64,000 bases of DNA from Roseivirga sp. UBA6052 (GCA_002427755.1 DIYO01000004.1:434001-498000); one strand, 5' to 3'; shown: positions 32,001 to 41,132, counted from the first letter of the stretch. Notes: a model not told the origin generated them from the sequence alone. A program made the numbers and translations.

Positions 32001-34375
32001 GTGTAGCAGCTCAAGATACTGCCTACACCTTCACAGCAGATCAAGAGGGCAGATACAATATATCGTTTAACATAACCAACCGTTGTGGGCTGGATACTAC
32101 GCTTGTTCAGGAAATTCAAGTCTTTGGAATACCAGAGCCTCCTACTGTTCCAGGCGCGGTATCTGTGTGTGAAGATTCAGAGTTTGCTTTGGAAGCCGGA
32201 CCTGCCGATCCAAATTTGGCCTATGAATGGACAAATAGTCAAGGTGCGGTTGTTTCTACAGACAGAACTTACAGCATTACAGAACCGGAAATCTACACGG
32301 TAACTATTACCAATATCATTGCCGGATGTACCAATAGTGCTCAAATATTCGCTGGTCCACCTTTTGACATCTCGCTGCCCGATGCCAGTACCATTTGTGA
32401 AGGTTCAGAGCTCACTTTAGACCCGAATGTCACTGCTAATAACTACATATGGACCGTTATTGATGAAGGCGGGAATGTTTCACCTCCTTTAGCTAATCAG
32501 CGCAGAGCGACTGTCGATTCTAGTGTGCCTGGTATTTTCAGATATGTGGTTTCTATAGAAGACCCTATATCTGCAGGTTGCTTTGTAAATGATACAACTA
32601 CTGTTACTATAAATGCTATTCCTAGAGGTATTGCCTCAGCTATAGTCAATCCAGCTTGTGGAGCCACAGATGGTTCATTTAATTTCGATGTATCGACTAC
32701 AGGTAGTTATACTTATACCATTACCGGAAACAGTTCTGGAGTAGTAGATCAGTCAAGCAACTTTATAGGCCCAGGTACTATTCCACTTTCTAGTTTAGCT
32801 GCAGATGTTTACACTGTACAACTCACTGATAACAGCAGCGGCTGTGTTAACGCGATAGGAGACATTCAAGTCCAAAACGATCCACCAGATTTCACAATGA
32901 CTACCGTGGCTACTGCAGCCACCGATTGCGGTGTGAATGATGGTAGCATTTTAGTGACTTTAAGCGCAGATGTATTCCCAATCCGTTATACACTAACCAA
33001 TACCACAGATGGTACTACCACCGGACCAATAGATGTCGCTTCGGCAATTCCTACCACGACTTTTGACTTCAACATTACAGGACTAGGATTGGGTAATTTT
33101 GACCTAGAGGTTTCCTCCGTTGGATCAGGATGTATTCAGACGGCAACGGGTATTGCGGTTGACCAACCTCAACCTGTACAGCTCACTGTCGAACCATTCT
33201 TAGAAGATTGTGCTGCTAATATTCAATTATCAGCAAGTTCAACCACGGTTGGAGCTAGTTACAGCTGGACAGGTCCAAATGGCTTTACATCTTCTGTTCA
33301 AAACCCTGTTGTGACGGCAAGTGGTTCTTACACTGTAACAGCAAGTGCACCAAATGGATGTCCTACTTCAGCAGATGTAGTAGTGGATCTAACCATTCAA
33401 CCTATCGTACAAATTAATCAAGTGGGTGACGTTTGTAATGGTGAAATTACATTGGAAGCTGAAGTTACCAATCCTGAAACGGGTGCAGATTACACTTTCA
33501 ATTGGAGTAATGGTGCCAACTCTAGAAGCATCACAGTTGATGCATCAGGAACATTTACGGTTACTGCCAGAAATTCTGTAAACCTAACCTGCGAAGGAAC
33601 AGCAAGTACCAATATCACCATACCAACCCCTATTGAAGCGACCATTAGTTCTACACCTGCTTGTGATGATGGCTCGCCTGTTACCTTAACAGTTAATGTG
33701 ACTGCCGGTAGTCCTAGCTCTATTACTTGGACAGGACCGGGAGGTTTTACTGCAACAGGAACTAGCGTATCTGTAAATGATGAAGGCTCTTACATTGCCA
33801 CTATTACGGATGGTACATGCCCTATTGAAAGAGGAATAGATATTAGAAGACAAAGTATACCTGAAGGAGAGCTTCCTGATGTTGATTTCTACTGCCCAAC
33901 CAGAACTAGTAATCCTATTCTATTTGCTGGCAGCGGATTCGTAACATACGAATGGACACTAGATGGCGTGGCATTCCCAGATGCAGATCAAACCCTAACT
34001 GTTCAGCAGCCTGGAGAATATGTGGTAACCATGACCACAGCTATTGGTTGCGTACAGACTGATACGGTAACAATTATTGAAAGCTGTGATCCTAGTATTG
34101 TTGCGCCAAATGCTTTTGCTCCAAGTAGTCCAGCACCGAATAACACTTTCTCTGTTGTGCCTAACGATTTCGTCAACGATTTTGAAATCTACATTTACTC
34201 CAGATGGGGCGAGCTTTTATTTACTAGCAGCACTTTAGAATTTAAATGGGATGGAAAAGTGAATGGACAGTTAGTACCTGTCGGCACATATCCTTACATC
34301 ATCAAGTTTACCTCAAGATTTGAACCTGAACGGGGCACCTTTGAACAGCGTGGTTCTGTGACAGTCATCAGATAA
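29045..34375 (+). CDS. Giant T9SS type B cargo protein (gliding-motility C-terminal domain, Ig/PKD repeats)
   Basis: The 1776-residue protein has a signal peptide (1-23, ending GLAQ). The only start preserving it is a TTG at 29045; the next ATG would remove it. Two related large modules occur, at about 30-390 and 567-950. Each opens with W-(Y/F)-F-G/AG, followed by ITGDLIFYSDG or ANGDVLFYSNG and VMPNG, suggesting an internal duplication of a propeller-like domain. The rest is a chain of Ig/PKD-like domains with conserved cysteines, ending in the CHU_C type B sorting domain (about 1687-1776, YSRWGELLF and WDGKVNGQLVPVGTYPY). Such proteins are surface adhesins of the SprB kind. It is divergent from a PorP/SprF gene, its likely dedicated outer-membrane partner. 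Confidence 0.9.
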   Translation: MYNLKRTLLTTVILLMAYTGLAQDYTRHNWFFAGNDQGILFGKDAEANSIIFDGKNPQTNNGEKVTATDAITGDLIFYSDGLNIYDGTYQVMPNGNNIQTDPNGIQALATSPVPGLNSEDLFYMFHKNASGEILYTIVDRSIQGNRAPEGLPSGDVITSRKNQSTGIANRGDGMITIGSEDMTTFWLITQNLADSTIQIHEIPPAGGAFISVGTINLTNPIIVQHMAYHQLTGQIALLPSNNSNIEIIQFTNGFSGPSLNSVRTILNSFVFGEDFGGSPGWSYTGQFLYFSRNTTTNGNVFRSDVFDTNLSASIEQVLSTPVTESLSLQLAPDSTVYHIYRNAAGGDRLLARIDRTDSLDVAELLYEPELFESADVSSDYFTQFGPMAPIQPDIEIEVGNGPFCMNNPVQFFPAFDPSTAIPDNYFWDFQPFGVTSDLQSPVVTFDQAGVLTASLFVEINGRTYPASNNPFVREITENDIQVSLPDTTICEGETLTLDAEPQNGGQGQQGGASGGPYTYLWSTGETTSTIDVTETGDYWVVITPNTGCPIYATARVQVYADESTTANIWYFGFGAGLDFNEVEGLDPPPRSIIDPHAMDAPEGTSTISDANGDVLFYSNGSTVWNRENTVMPNGTDIGGDSTSTQSVIILPFIEDETLYYIFTTEEVYGTNTYELKYTLVDMKEDNGRGDVLLKDVVLFSKSTEKIAAYEGGNGYWLLTHEYGNNTFRAYPITEEGIGSPVLSSAGGIHSFNDPLSGQAGMKFSQAGDRLAVAIIEDTEDYVEVFDFDPEIGEIIEFNYRIDLNEGGPGNDEVYDVHFSTGGRKLYATLNNRNTGSAGGRILEYRVDTFSTETTRLNSRADITAGAGLSVNYGQIQTGPNGALYVAVETPGNQAGSTFVSQINPNEDTLSFSGFTPQAVQLTTGNSRLGLPNFVQNNSNPQDEPTISADSIVCVETRVGLSGSGTSDIDEYQWTITNQADNSTVFSVAAQDTAYTFTADQEGRYNISFNITNRCGLDTTLVQEIQVFGIPEPPTVPGAVSVCEDSEFALEAGPADPNLAYEWTNSQGAVVSTDRTYSITEPEIYTVTITNIIAGCTNSAQIFAGPPFDISLPDASTICEGSELTLDPNVTANNYIWTVIDEGGNVSPPLANQRRATVDSSVPGIFRYVVSIEDPISAGCFVNDTTTVTINAIPRGIASAIVNPACGATDGSFNFDVSTTGSYTYTITGNSSGVVDQSSNFIGPGTIPLSSLAADVYTVQLTDNSSGCVNAIGDIQVQNDPPDFTMTTVATAATDCGVNDGSILVTLSADVFPIRYTLTNTTDGTTTGPIDVASAIPTTTFDFNITGLGLGNFDLEVSSVGSGCIQTATGIAVDQPQPVQLTVEPFLEDCAANIQLSASSTTVGASYSWTGPNGFTSSVQNPVVTASGSYTVTASAPNGCPTSADVVVDLTIQPIVQINQVGDVCNGEITLEAEVTNPETGADYTFNWSNGANSRSITVDASGTFTVTARNSVNLTCEGTASTNITIPTPIEATISSTPACDDGSPVTLTVNVTAGSPSSITWTGPGGFTATGTSVSVNDEGSYIATITDGTCPIERGIDIRRQSIPEGELPDVDFYCPTRTSNPILFAGSGFVTYEWTLDGVAFPDADQTLTVQQPGEYVVTMTTAIGCVQTDTVTIIESCDPSIVAPNAFAPSSPAPNNTFSVVPNDFVNDFEIYIYSRWGELLFTSSTLEFKWDGKVNGQLVPVGTYPYIIKFTSRFEPERGTFEQRGSVTVIR

Positions 34376-34378
34376 AAC

Positions 34379-34410
34379 AAAAAAGGCGATTCAATGAATG
34401 GCCTTTTTTA
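34379..34410. terminator. Bidirectional terminator
   Basis: A 9-bp stem AAAAAAGGC/GCCTTTTTT (34379-34387 with 34401-34409) is flanked by A and T runs so that it works for the large cargo gene on the plus strand and for pgk on the minus strand. The loop holds a further short inverted repeat. Confidence 0.88.
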
Positions 34411-34424
34411 ATATGCTAGATCTC

Positions 34425-35612
34425 TTAATCTTGTAAAGCTGCTACGCCTGGAAGTGTTTTGCCTTCCATATATTCAAGCAAGGCTCCTCCACCTGTAGAT
34501 ACGTATGACACATCATTTCCATATCCCAGAGTATTAACAGCTGCTGCCGAGTCACCTCCTCCTATCAATGAGAAAGCACCTCCCTTGGTTGCTTCTACAA
34601 TCCCTTCTGCAACAGCTTTGGTACCGTTAGCAAAATTCTCCATTTCAAAAACTCCCATAGGTCCATTCCAGAGAATGGTTTTAGATTCTTTTACGGTATC
34701 AGCAAAAACCTGAGCCGCTTGAGGACCAATATCAAGACCCATCCAACCATCTTCAATGGCATGGTTCATGGCTATACCCGTGTTGGCATCATTTGAGAAA
34801 GCATCGGCTACCACAGAGTCTATGGGTAATACAAGGTTTACACCTAAATCTTTCGCCTTCTTAACCAAATCTTTGGCCAAGTCCAGCTTATCTTCCTCTA
34901 GCAAAGAATTACCAATGCTACCTCCCATGGCCTTAAAGAAGGTATAAGACATGCCTCCACCAATGATCAGGTTATCTACTCTCTCTAATAGCTTTTCAAT
35001 GATTAAAATCTTATCAGAAATCTTCGCACCACCCATTATGGCAGTCATAGGTTGTTCACCGGTTTCTAACACTTTCTGAGCATTCTCCAACTCCGCCTGC
35101 ATTACAAAACCACATCCTTTCTCTTCGAAGAATTGAGCAATGATTGAAGTTGAAGCATGCGCACGGTGAGCCGTACCAAAAGCATCGTTGATATAGATAT
35201 CACCATGTTGGGCCAAAGCTTTAGCAAAGTCTTCATTACCCTTTTTCTCTTCATTGTGAAAACGGAGGTTTTCCAAGAGCAATACATCCCCAGCTATTAA
35301 ACCTGCTGAAAGTGCATTGGCTTCTTCACCGATGCAATCAGAAGCAAACTGAACCTCTGTACCAAATACTTCTGATAAGTGAGCTACTAAATGCTTCAAT
35401 GAGAATTTCTCTTCAGGGCCGTCTTTTGGTCTTCCTAAATGCGACATCAAAACTACCGAACCACCATTCTGCAAAATATACTGAATGGTAGGTGTAGCAG
35501 CCTTGATTCTTGTGAAATCTGTAATCTGGAAATCCGCATTCAGAGGCACGTTAAAGTCTACTCTGATCAATGCTCTCTTTCCGTTAAAGTCAAAGTCTTT
35601 GATGGTTTTCAT
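34425..35612 (-). CDS. pgk: Phosphoglycerate kinase
   Basis: Pgk is the glycolytic/gluconeogenic enzyme exchanging phosphate between 1,3-bisphosphoglycerate and ADP. The 395 residues show RVDFNVPLN, SHLGRPK, LENLRFHNEEKKG, FGTAHRAHAST, MGGAKISDK, LPIDSVV, NGPMGVFE and the nucleotide-binding GGGDSAAA near the C-terminus. All are standard for a full-length cytoplasmic Pgk. It follows the Sua5-type gene by 5 bp on the same strand and is ended by the bidirectional hairpin at 34379-34410. Confidence 0.97.
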   Translation of the reverse strand: MKTIKDFDFNGKRALIRVDFNVPLNADFQITDFTRIKAATPTIQYILQNGGSVVLMSHLGRPKDGPEEKFSLKHLVAHLSEVFGTEVQFASDCIGEEANALSAGLIAGDVLLLENLRFHNEEKKGNEDFAKALAQHGDIYINDAFGTAHRAHASTSIIAQFFEEKGCGFVMQAELENAQKVLETGEQPMTAIMGGAKISDKILIIEKLLERVDNLIIGGGMSYTFFKAMGGSIGNSLLEEDKLDLAKDLVKKAKDLGVNLVLPIDSVVADAFSNDANTGIAMNHAIEDGWMGLDIGPQAAQVFADTVKESKTILWNGPMGVFEMENFANGTKAVAEGIVEATKGGAFSLIGGGDSAAAVNTLGYGNDVSYVSTGGGALLEYMEGKTLPGVAALQD

Positions 35613-35617
35613 AGTTG

Positions 35618-36571
35618 CTAAGCAGTTGCTCGTTTTATTCTGTCGTTTATGGCTCTTCCCAATCCTTCTTCCGGAACAAGCTCCGTAATGATTGTTTCTA
35701 TATTCGGATTCGCATCGAGGGTTCTCAGGCCTGTAAACAGTCTTTGTGCCGCCTCATTTAAATCTCCATTTACTGAAAGCAAATATTGATTTTCATGCGG
35801 AATATCTTCCAAATAATGCTGGAATACCAATGCTCCAATTTGGAAAAAATCAACGATAGAATTGCTGTCAAATTGGTCTTTTAATTCAATCGTTTTCTTT
35901 GGGGCATAGTGGCTTTCCAACATGCCCGGTGCTGTAGGTTTAGAGCTAGAATGTGTATTGACTTTTATGCTAGGGATGACATTCTTGATACGCTCCAAAG
36001 ACAAACCGCCTAACCTTAATACTGTTGGATCATTCACAAAGCTGACGATGGTAGATTCTAGTCCTACAGTACAAGGTCCTCCATCCAAGATATAATCGAT
36101 ACGGCCTCCCAATTGCTGATTAACATGCTCCGCGGTTACAGGAGAAATATAACCGAAGGGATTCGCACTCGGTGCGGCCAAAGGAAAGTCAATAGATTCC
36201 AACAGAGCTTTAGTAAAGTCATGATTTGGCACACGCACGGCAACAGAAGCCAATCCTGAAGTAACTAAGTCGGGAACATTTTCCTGTTTATTCATGACCA
36301 TAGTTAACGGCCCAGGCCAAAAAGCACTCGCAAGATCATTGGCTTTATCAGGGATATTGTCAACAATGTTATTTACTCTATCCAGACTTGAAGTGTGAAG
36401 AATGAGTGGGTCAAAAGAAGGTCTTTGTTTGGCTTCAAAAATTTTGGCTACAGCCTCTGAATTGAGCCCATTTGCAGCTAATCCATAAACCGTCTCAGTA
36501 GGTATGGCCACAAGACCACCTCGCTCTAAAATATCTTTCGCTCTGCCTAAATCTTGACCAATGTCTGCCAT
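35618..36571 (-). CDS. L-threonylcarbamoyladenylate synthase (Sua5/YwlC type)
   Basis: The enzyme makes threonylcarbamoyl-AMP from threonine, bicarbonate and ATP for t6A37 modification of ANN-decoding tRNAs. The protein has 317 residues from the ATG at 36571, which shares bases with the preceding stop (TAATG). An N-terminal YrdC domain (about 5-195, PTETVYGLAANG and KQRPSFDPLILH) is joined to a C-terminal Sua5 domain (about 215-317) through the conserved PTAPGMLESHYAPK. The two-domain form is Sua5-like; the single-domain TsaC lacks the tail. TsaB, D and E are not in this window. Confidence 0.93.
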   Translation of the reverse strand: MADIGQDLGRAKDILERGGLVAIPTETVYGLAANGLNSEAVAKIFEAKQRPSFDPLILHTSSLDRVNNIVDNIPDKANDLASAFWPGPLTMVMNKQENVPDLVTSGLASVAVRVPNHDFTKALLESIDFPLAAPSANPFGYISPVTAEHVNQQLGGRIDYILDGGPCTVGLESTIVSFVNDPTVLRLGGLSLERIKNVIPSIKVNTHSSSKPTAPGMLESHYAPKKTIELKDQFDSNSIVDFFQIGALVFQHYLEDIPHENQYLLSVNGDLNEAAQRLFTGLRTLDANPNIETIITELVPEEGLGRAINDRIKRATA

Positions 36572-37284
36572 TACTGCATACAATTCTGACTAATTGCTTG
36601 GGTTGCCCCTTCAAAGTTCAAGGATTGCGCTTGGAATAAATAATCGCAACCAGCCTGTTTATTGTCTCTTGCTAACTCTGCTAGTCCTAACCAATAATAG
36701 GCTTCTCCTAAATCAGGCTGCATCTCAACAGCTTTATTCAATGAGAAGATTGCGTCCTCAGGATTATTAATACGCAATTCAGTTTTTCCTTTATTCAGAT
36801 ATAACAAAGCATTTTGAGGGTCTATTCTTAATGCAAACTCAAAGTCGAATAAGGCCCTATCAAATTCACCGTATTTAAAGAGAATAGCTCCCCTATTGGT
36901 GTAGGCATCAATTACATCTGGTGCAATCTCTGTTACATAGTCGTAGTCCATCATGGCTTCATTGTCACGTCCTAACATTCTAAAGGCATTCCCTCTATTA
37001 AAGAATGCTCTGTAATTGGTCGTGTCTGTATTGATTGCCTGAGAAAAGACCGTTAATGATTCATCTAATTGTCCCAATCTTAACAGCGCAACACCTTTGG
37101 CATTCAATGCATCGTAGCTGTTGGGATTTGAGGCTAGTAATTCGTTAAATGTCTTAACGGCCTCAGTATAATCTTCAGTACCCATTAATGCCCTGCCCTT
37201 GGCCAAAAGTTCTTCTTCTGAAGGAGCACAAGACGAGATTCCAACTATAATAATAAAGGATAAGAATGCGATAAGTCTGTTCAT
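36571..37284 (-). CDS. TPR-repeat lipoprotein
   Basis: The 237-residue protein starts at the ATG at 37284, giving a clean lipoprotein signal (MNRLIAFLSFIIIVGISSC, lipobox Cys19). An in-frame GTG at 37302 would add a non-hydrophobic lead. About five or six tetratricopeptide repeats follow from residue 23 onward, recognised by the W/L-G-Y-A-F-P pattern every 34 residues (for example YDALNAKGVALLRLGQLDES and YRAFFNRGNAFRMLGRDNEA). TPR lipoproteins act as periplasmic or outer-membrane scaffolds, and the partner is unknown. The stop codon overlaps the start of the Sua5-type gene. Confidence 0.85.
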   Translation of the reverse strand: MNRLIAFLSFIIIVGISSCAPSEEELLAKGRALMGTEDYTEAVKTFNELLASNPNSYDALNAKGVALLRLGQLDESLTVFSQAINTDTTNYRAFFNRGNAFRMLGRDNEAMMDYDYVTEIAPDVIDAYTNRGAILFKYGEFDRALFDFEFALRIDPQNALLYLNKGKTELRINNPEDAIFSLNKAVEMQPDLGEAYYWLGLAELARDNKQAGCDYLFQAQSLNFEGATQAISQNCMQ

Positions 37285-37330
37285 AGCTTCAATTGTGGCC
37301 ACAAAGATAGGCCTAGAAACTTGTGAAAGC

Positions 37331-40177
37331 CTAATTCCTTTGAAGAATGACTTTTTCGGCTAAACTGGTACCTCCATAAGTAATTCTGAAAATATAAATA
37401 CCATTGGGAACGGGCTGTCCGGCAGCATCGGTACCATCCCAAAAGAATTCATTCTCACCTTCGAAGGCTGCAGATCCCGTGATCTGTCTAACGAGCTCTC
37501 CTGATGAATCATAAATTCTTACTCTTGAGAATCGATTTTCGGGAACTGTAACCGTTAAAGAAACAAATTCACTGAATGGATTTGGGGCTACACTAGTTAT
37601 GGCAAAATCTGATCCTTCAATTCCTCTGTCTAGCGGCTCAACATTTGGAATCTCAGCAGTAAATATCCCTTTACCATGGGTACCTACAGCTACTTTACCA
37701 TCAACTCTTCTAAAGTCGATCATATTCACTACACTATTCCCAATGCCATTGGGTGATTCTAATGTCCACAATGTATTTGTTCCGTTGAGTTCTTCAGTAG
37801 TGTACAAACCAGTACTTGTACCTGCCATATAGAAGTTAGTACCATCTGTTTGAGGCACTATGGTAACCCATCTCACAGATGGTCCATTTCCAGTTCCATC
37901 AATATTCTCCTCAAGGTTTCCTGAAACATCTTGGAAAGTATCTCCACCATCAGTCGATAAAAAGATGCTTGGCACTTCATAATTAGCAAATGAAACAAGC
38001 AATCTATCCGCATCTCTTGGGTCTACAGAAATAGATCTTATATACGCCAATTCAGGCAGATTAGCTCTAGTAATGTTGGTCACCTGATAAGAAGGTGTAT
38101 GAGCATCTGTAACCTTAAACAATTGTCCAAAACTTGTTCCGAAATACAAAACGTTTTTCGGAGAAGTTGAAACCTCAACAGCCGATACTCTACCTTCACT
38201 AATCTCGGTTCTGTCTAGTCTGTCCCAATTGGTAGATGTTGTTTCTTGAGTTCCTGCAGATAATTGTGAAAGGTTTCTGTTTCTCCAGACTACATCACCA
38301 CCTGCCAAGTACATGCGATTCGCATTATTCTTATCAAGGATATACGGATTGACAAACAGGTAAGACTGGCTGGGGTCAGAACCTCCACCGGTTGGGTCTA
38401 CTCTAGCAAAAGAAGTAAGACGCAAATTCTCATTTAGCGTTAGTCTAAAAATCACAGAGTTTTGAAAAGACATATAGTAATAAAAGCCAAAAGGTGTTGT
38501 GGCAGCGAATCCACCATCTCCACCAATTACTCTTGTGCCGTTATCTTGGAATAGCGGTCTATTGGCCACACCCAAAGATCCATTGTCTTGAGTACCACCA
38601 AATACCAGATCATCTGGTGGATACTGACTAATGGCCGTAGTGAAAAACTGGGTAGTAATGAATCCGTTATTTAATGATCTATGCTCCACTTCCTCAGCCA
38701 AATTATTATCAGTGATGAATACACCACCATCATTAGCGGTTATCATTCTATTGTTATTAGAAGGTGTAAACAAGACCTCATGCTGATCTGGATGATGGTT
38801 AGGATACAAATCCTCTCGATCTTCAGGGTTATACCCTCCAATCCAAGCAATATTCTGATTAGTGCGGAAACCATCTGTTGATCGGTACAAATTCGTTCCA
38901 CCAACATAAACAACATCAGGATTGTCTGGGTGTACTGTTATTACCAAGTTATAGCTCCCTTGTGAATCAAAACCTTCAATCTCTCCATCAGGATCACTTG
39001 GTATGTTCAACGATCTATCATCGAAATCACCTGACAGCGCATCGTAAGCAAAAAAGCCATAACGCGGACCTCTATCCGCTATGAAGTAGACAAAGTTTGG
39101 GTCCGATGCCGATGAACCAATTTCAATTCTATTGATAAAGCTATTGCCAAAACCACGAATCTGTTCCCACTCAATACCATCATCGGATCTGTAGATGCCA
39201 TTGGCAGCAGAGAATATACTCGGACTAGCGGTTACTGAGCTGAGAGTAGCGTAAAACACATTGTCAGCAGTTCTATGAATGTCTGTGGCAAAAGGATAGT
39301 CTAGGTTATTTAAATCTGTATTGTTGTTGAAAACAAAAAGGTCATCTCCAAGTACAGTCGACCATGTTGCTCCACCATCCTCTGAACGAACTATGCCACC
39401 TACTACGGCAGCTAAAATCACTTCATTTTCTGTATCACTAGGATCGGTCTCTATGTCCCAAACGTATTGAAATGGAGAAATAAAAGCTTCTGGAGAATCC
39501 GTTACCGTACCTAATATGGGCGACCATGTCTGCCCATTATCTGTAGATCTGTAGATACCATCACCTCTAAAAGGAGCACCTCCGGCAAAGCCTCTTGCTG
39601 AATTACCAATAAGCTCACCCGTACCATAGTACCAAATGTCTTCGCTACCGGGTCTCTTGTTCTGAACGATGCAGGTTACGCTCTGTAACTGATCACTAGT
39701 AGTCGTTTTTGTCCAGTTTTCGCCAAGATTCGTTGAACGCCACATTCCTCCTGACACGCCACCTGCAAGCATGATGTTTTCATTTCTTACATCTAAGGCT
39801 AAGGCTCTTGTACGGCCCCCAAAGTTCTCAGGTCCTATTTGTTGCCAATCTAATGTTTGTGTAGCATCAGTACCATTTGCACTTCGTTTGGCTCTTCTTA
39901 ATACTTGATCTTGATACTGCTTTTTGGCAAAAGCCAGCTCGTCTTTCTTTATGTTGTAAGGCACTTGGTTGGTTCCAGGAACAACGAGCATTTCGCGCTC
40001 ATATTCAGTTCGTGATTGGCGGTCTTCTCGCATACCAATCTCCGAAGGCGCTGTAGGAGCTTTAACAATTAATGGCTCTTCTTTATGAGGAATAATCCCA
40101 ACAGTAAAAAAAGTAATGGTATAAATACCAATAACTGCGAGCGCATAGTTTTGCCACTTCAAATTCCTCATAGTCAT
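37331..40177 (-). CDS. T9SS type A cargo protein with VPS10/BNR beta-propeller
   Basis: The 948-residue protein has a hydrophobic N-terminus (about 10-30), then many BNR/sortilin-like blades with motifs such as GGMWRSTNLGENWTKT, GIYRSTDNGQTWSPI, IVRSEDGGATWS and IFLSTDGGDTFQDV, typical of VPS10-type ten-bladed propellers. The last 100 residues form the T9SS type A sorting domain (APNPFSEFVSLTV, WDGTDAAGQPVPNGIYIFRI, AEKVILQRN). It should pass the outer membrane through T9SS and be cut by PorU. Substrate or ligand is unknown. A second ATG two codons downstream is an equally possible start. Confidence 0.88.
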   Translation of the reverse strand: MTMRNLKWQNYALAVIGIYTITFFTVGIIPHKEEPLIVKAPTAPSEIGMREDRQSRTEYEREMLVVPGTNQVPYNIKKDELAFAKKQYQDQVLRRAKRSANGTDATQTLDWQQIGPENFGGRTRALALDVRNENIMLAGGVSGGMWRSTNLGENWTKTTTSDQLQSVTCIVQNKRPGSEDIWYYGTGELIGNSARGFAGGAPFRGDGIYRSTDNGQTWSPILGTVTDSPEAFISPFQYVWDIETDPSDTENEVILAAVVGGIVRSEDGGATWSTVLGDDLFVFNNNTDLNNLDYPFATDIHRTADNVFYATLSSVTASPSIFSAANGIYRSDDGIEWEQIRGFGNSFINRIEIGSSASDPNFVYFIADRGPRYGFFAYDALSGDFDDRSLNIPSDPDGEIEGFDSQGSYNLVITVHPDNPDVVYVGGTNLYRSTDGFRTNQNIAWIGGYNPEDREDLYPNHHPDQHEVLFTPSNNNRMITANDGGVFITDNNLAEEVEHRSLNNGFITTQFFTTAISQYPPDDLVFGGTQDNGSLGVANRPLFQDNGTRVIGGDGGFAATTPFGFYYYMSFQNSVIFRLTLNENLRLTSFARVDPTGGGSDPSQSYLFVNPYILDKNNANRMYLAGGDVVWRNRNLSQLSAGTQETTSTNWDRLDRTEISEGRVSAVEVSTSPKNVLYFGTSFGQLFKVTDAHTPSYQVTNITRANLPELAYIRSISVDPRDADRLLVSFANYEVPSIFLSTDGGDTFQDVSGNLEENIDGTGNGPSVRWVTIVPQTDGTNFYMAGTSTGLYTTEELNGTNTLWTLESPNGIGNSVVNMIDFRRVDGKVAVGTHGKGIFTAEIPNVEPLDRGIEGSDFAITSVAPNPFSEFVSLTVTVPENRFSRVRIYDSSGELVRQITGSAAFEGENEFFWDGTDAAGQPVPNGIYIFRITYGGTSLAEKVILQRN

Positions 40178-40219
40178 AAAGATAACGGCAGGTTTTTAAT
40201 TCATTATAAACTCAAGCAC

Positions 40220-40786
40220 TTAAAAAGTTAATTCAAGTGTTTTGTTCAACATTCGTTGGATGGATTCATTCCCTTCTGTCTTCTTGGCGATGTTTTCAAA
40301 AGCAATCCAAGCTACATCATGAGATTCGTCACTTATGGTAAGTAAATCCGTTTCATTGGCCTGAAAAATAAAGCGTACATCATAATGGTCATGTTCAGGC
40401 ACACCTTTTCTTTCTGGTATGGTATGAATGTCTATATCAAAGATTTTATCACTTAAAAAGTCCACTTGGGTCAAGCCTGACTCTTCTTGACATTCAGCCA
40501 TGGCCACTGCCCGTAGGTCTTCATTACCATCAGCATGGCCTCCCAATTGCAACCAGCGATTGAGCTTGGCATGATGCGTAAATAAAGCTTTATCTCTTTC
40601 TTTATTCACTACCCATACCGAAGCGGTAAAATGTGCATGAAGTAAAGAGCGCTCAAAACAGTTCTCGTATCTGAGCAAGTCGAGCATACGGTCTCTAAAA
40701 CCGAGTTCTACAGCATATGAGGAAGTGTAATTCTGAAGCTCTTTCTTGAAGGCAGCTCTGTGGTCAGAATTCTGAGATGACGACAT
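40220..40786 (-). CDS. Nudix hydrolase family protein
   Basis: The 188-residue protein has a Nudix box at residues 83-105 (GHADGNEDLRAVAMAECQEE, then SGL) fitting G-x5-E-x7-R-E-U-x-E-E-x-G-U, except that the usual Arg is Ala97. The metal-binding glutamates 98, 101 and 102 are present. Nudix enzymes cleave nucleoside diphosphates linked to another group; the substrate cannot be told. The loss of the Arg, which normally buttresses the catalytic glutamate, may lower activity. Its start overlaps the end of the preceding small secreted protein gene by 23 bp. Confidence 0.85.
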   Translation of the reverse strand: MSSSQNSDHRAAFKKELQNYTSSYAVELGFRDRMLDLLRYENCFERSLLHAHFTASVWVVNKERDKALFTHHAKLNRWLQLGGHADGNEDLRAVAMAECQEESGLTQVDFLSDKIFDIDIHTIPERKGVPEHDHYDVRFIFQANETDLLTISDESHDVAWIAFENIAKKTEGNESIQRMLNKTLELTF

Positions 40787-41132
40787 TGGCTTTATTCAGC
40801 TTCCCTTTTTCCAAATCACTAATGAGTTCACCTCTCCCGGAGTTATTTCTATCTCCTTTTCGAACGATTACGTAATAAGCCGCTGCATCTAACTTTTTAA
40901 AAGTAACCTTTCCCTTGGCATCAGTTAACATGGTCTTTTGTACGGGATTCTTTTCTGCATTATAGTCGTCTAGGGTAGCATAGAGCGTTACTTCTGCATC
41001 TCTAACTAAATTGCCGAGCTCGTCTAATACAGTAACCTTAAGCTTGGTATTAAAAATCTGTATCTGTGCATTGGCTTGTCGATTGAATGCGGCAAAGCAC
41101 AGAAAGAAACTGAGGATTAAAATGCGTTTCAT
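40764..41132 (-). CDS. Small secreted protein with carboxypeptidase-regulatory/Cna-B-like domain
   Basis: The 122-residue protein has a signal peptide (1-22, ending ANAQ) and one Ig-like domain. The pattern KVTVLDELGNLVRDAEVTLYATLDDY...TDAKGKVTFKKLDAAAYYVIVRKGD is that of carboxypeptidase-regulatory/Cna-B domains: a loop with G-N-x-V, a turn D-A-K-G-K, then the last strands. These are structural modules on secreted proteins and no catalysis is expected. It lies in a run of tightly packed minus-strand genes without clear functional links. Confidence 0.7.
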   Translation of the reverse strand: MKRILILSFFLCFAAFNRQANAQIQIFNTKLKVTVLDELGNLVRDAEVTLYATLDDYNAEKNPVQKTMLTDAKGKVTFKKLDAAAYYVIVRKGDRNNSGRGELISDLEKGKLNKANVVISEF

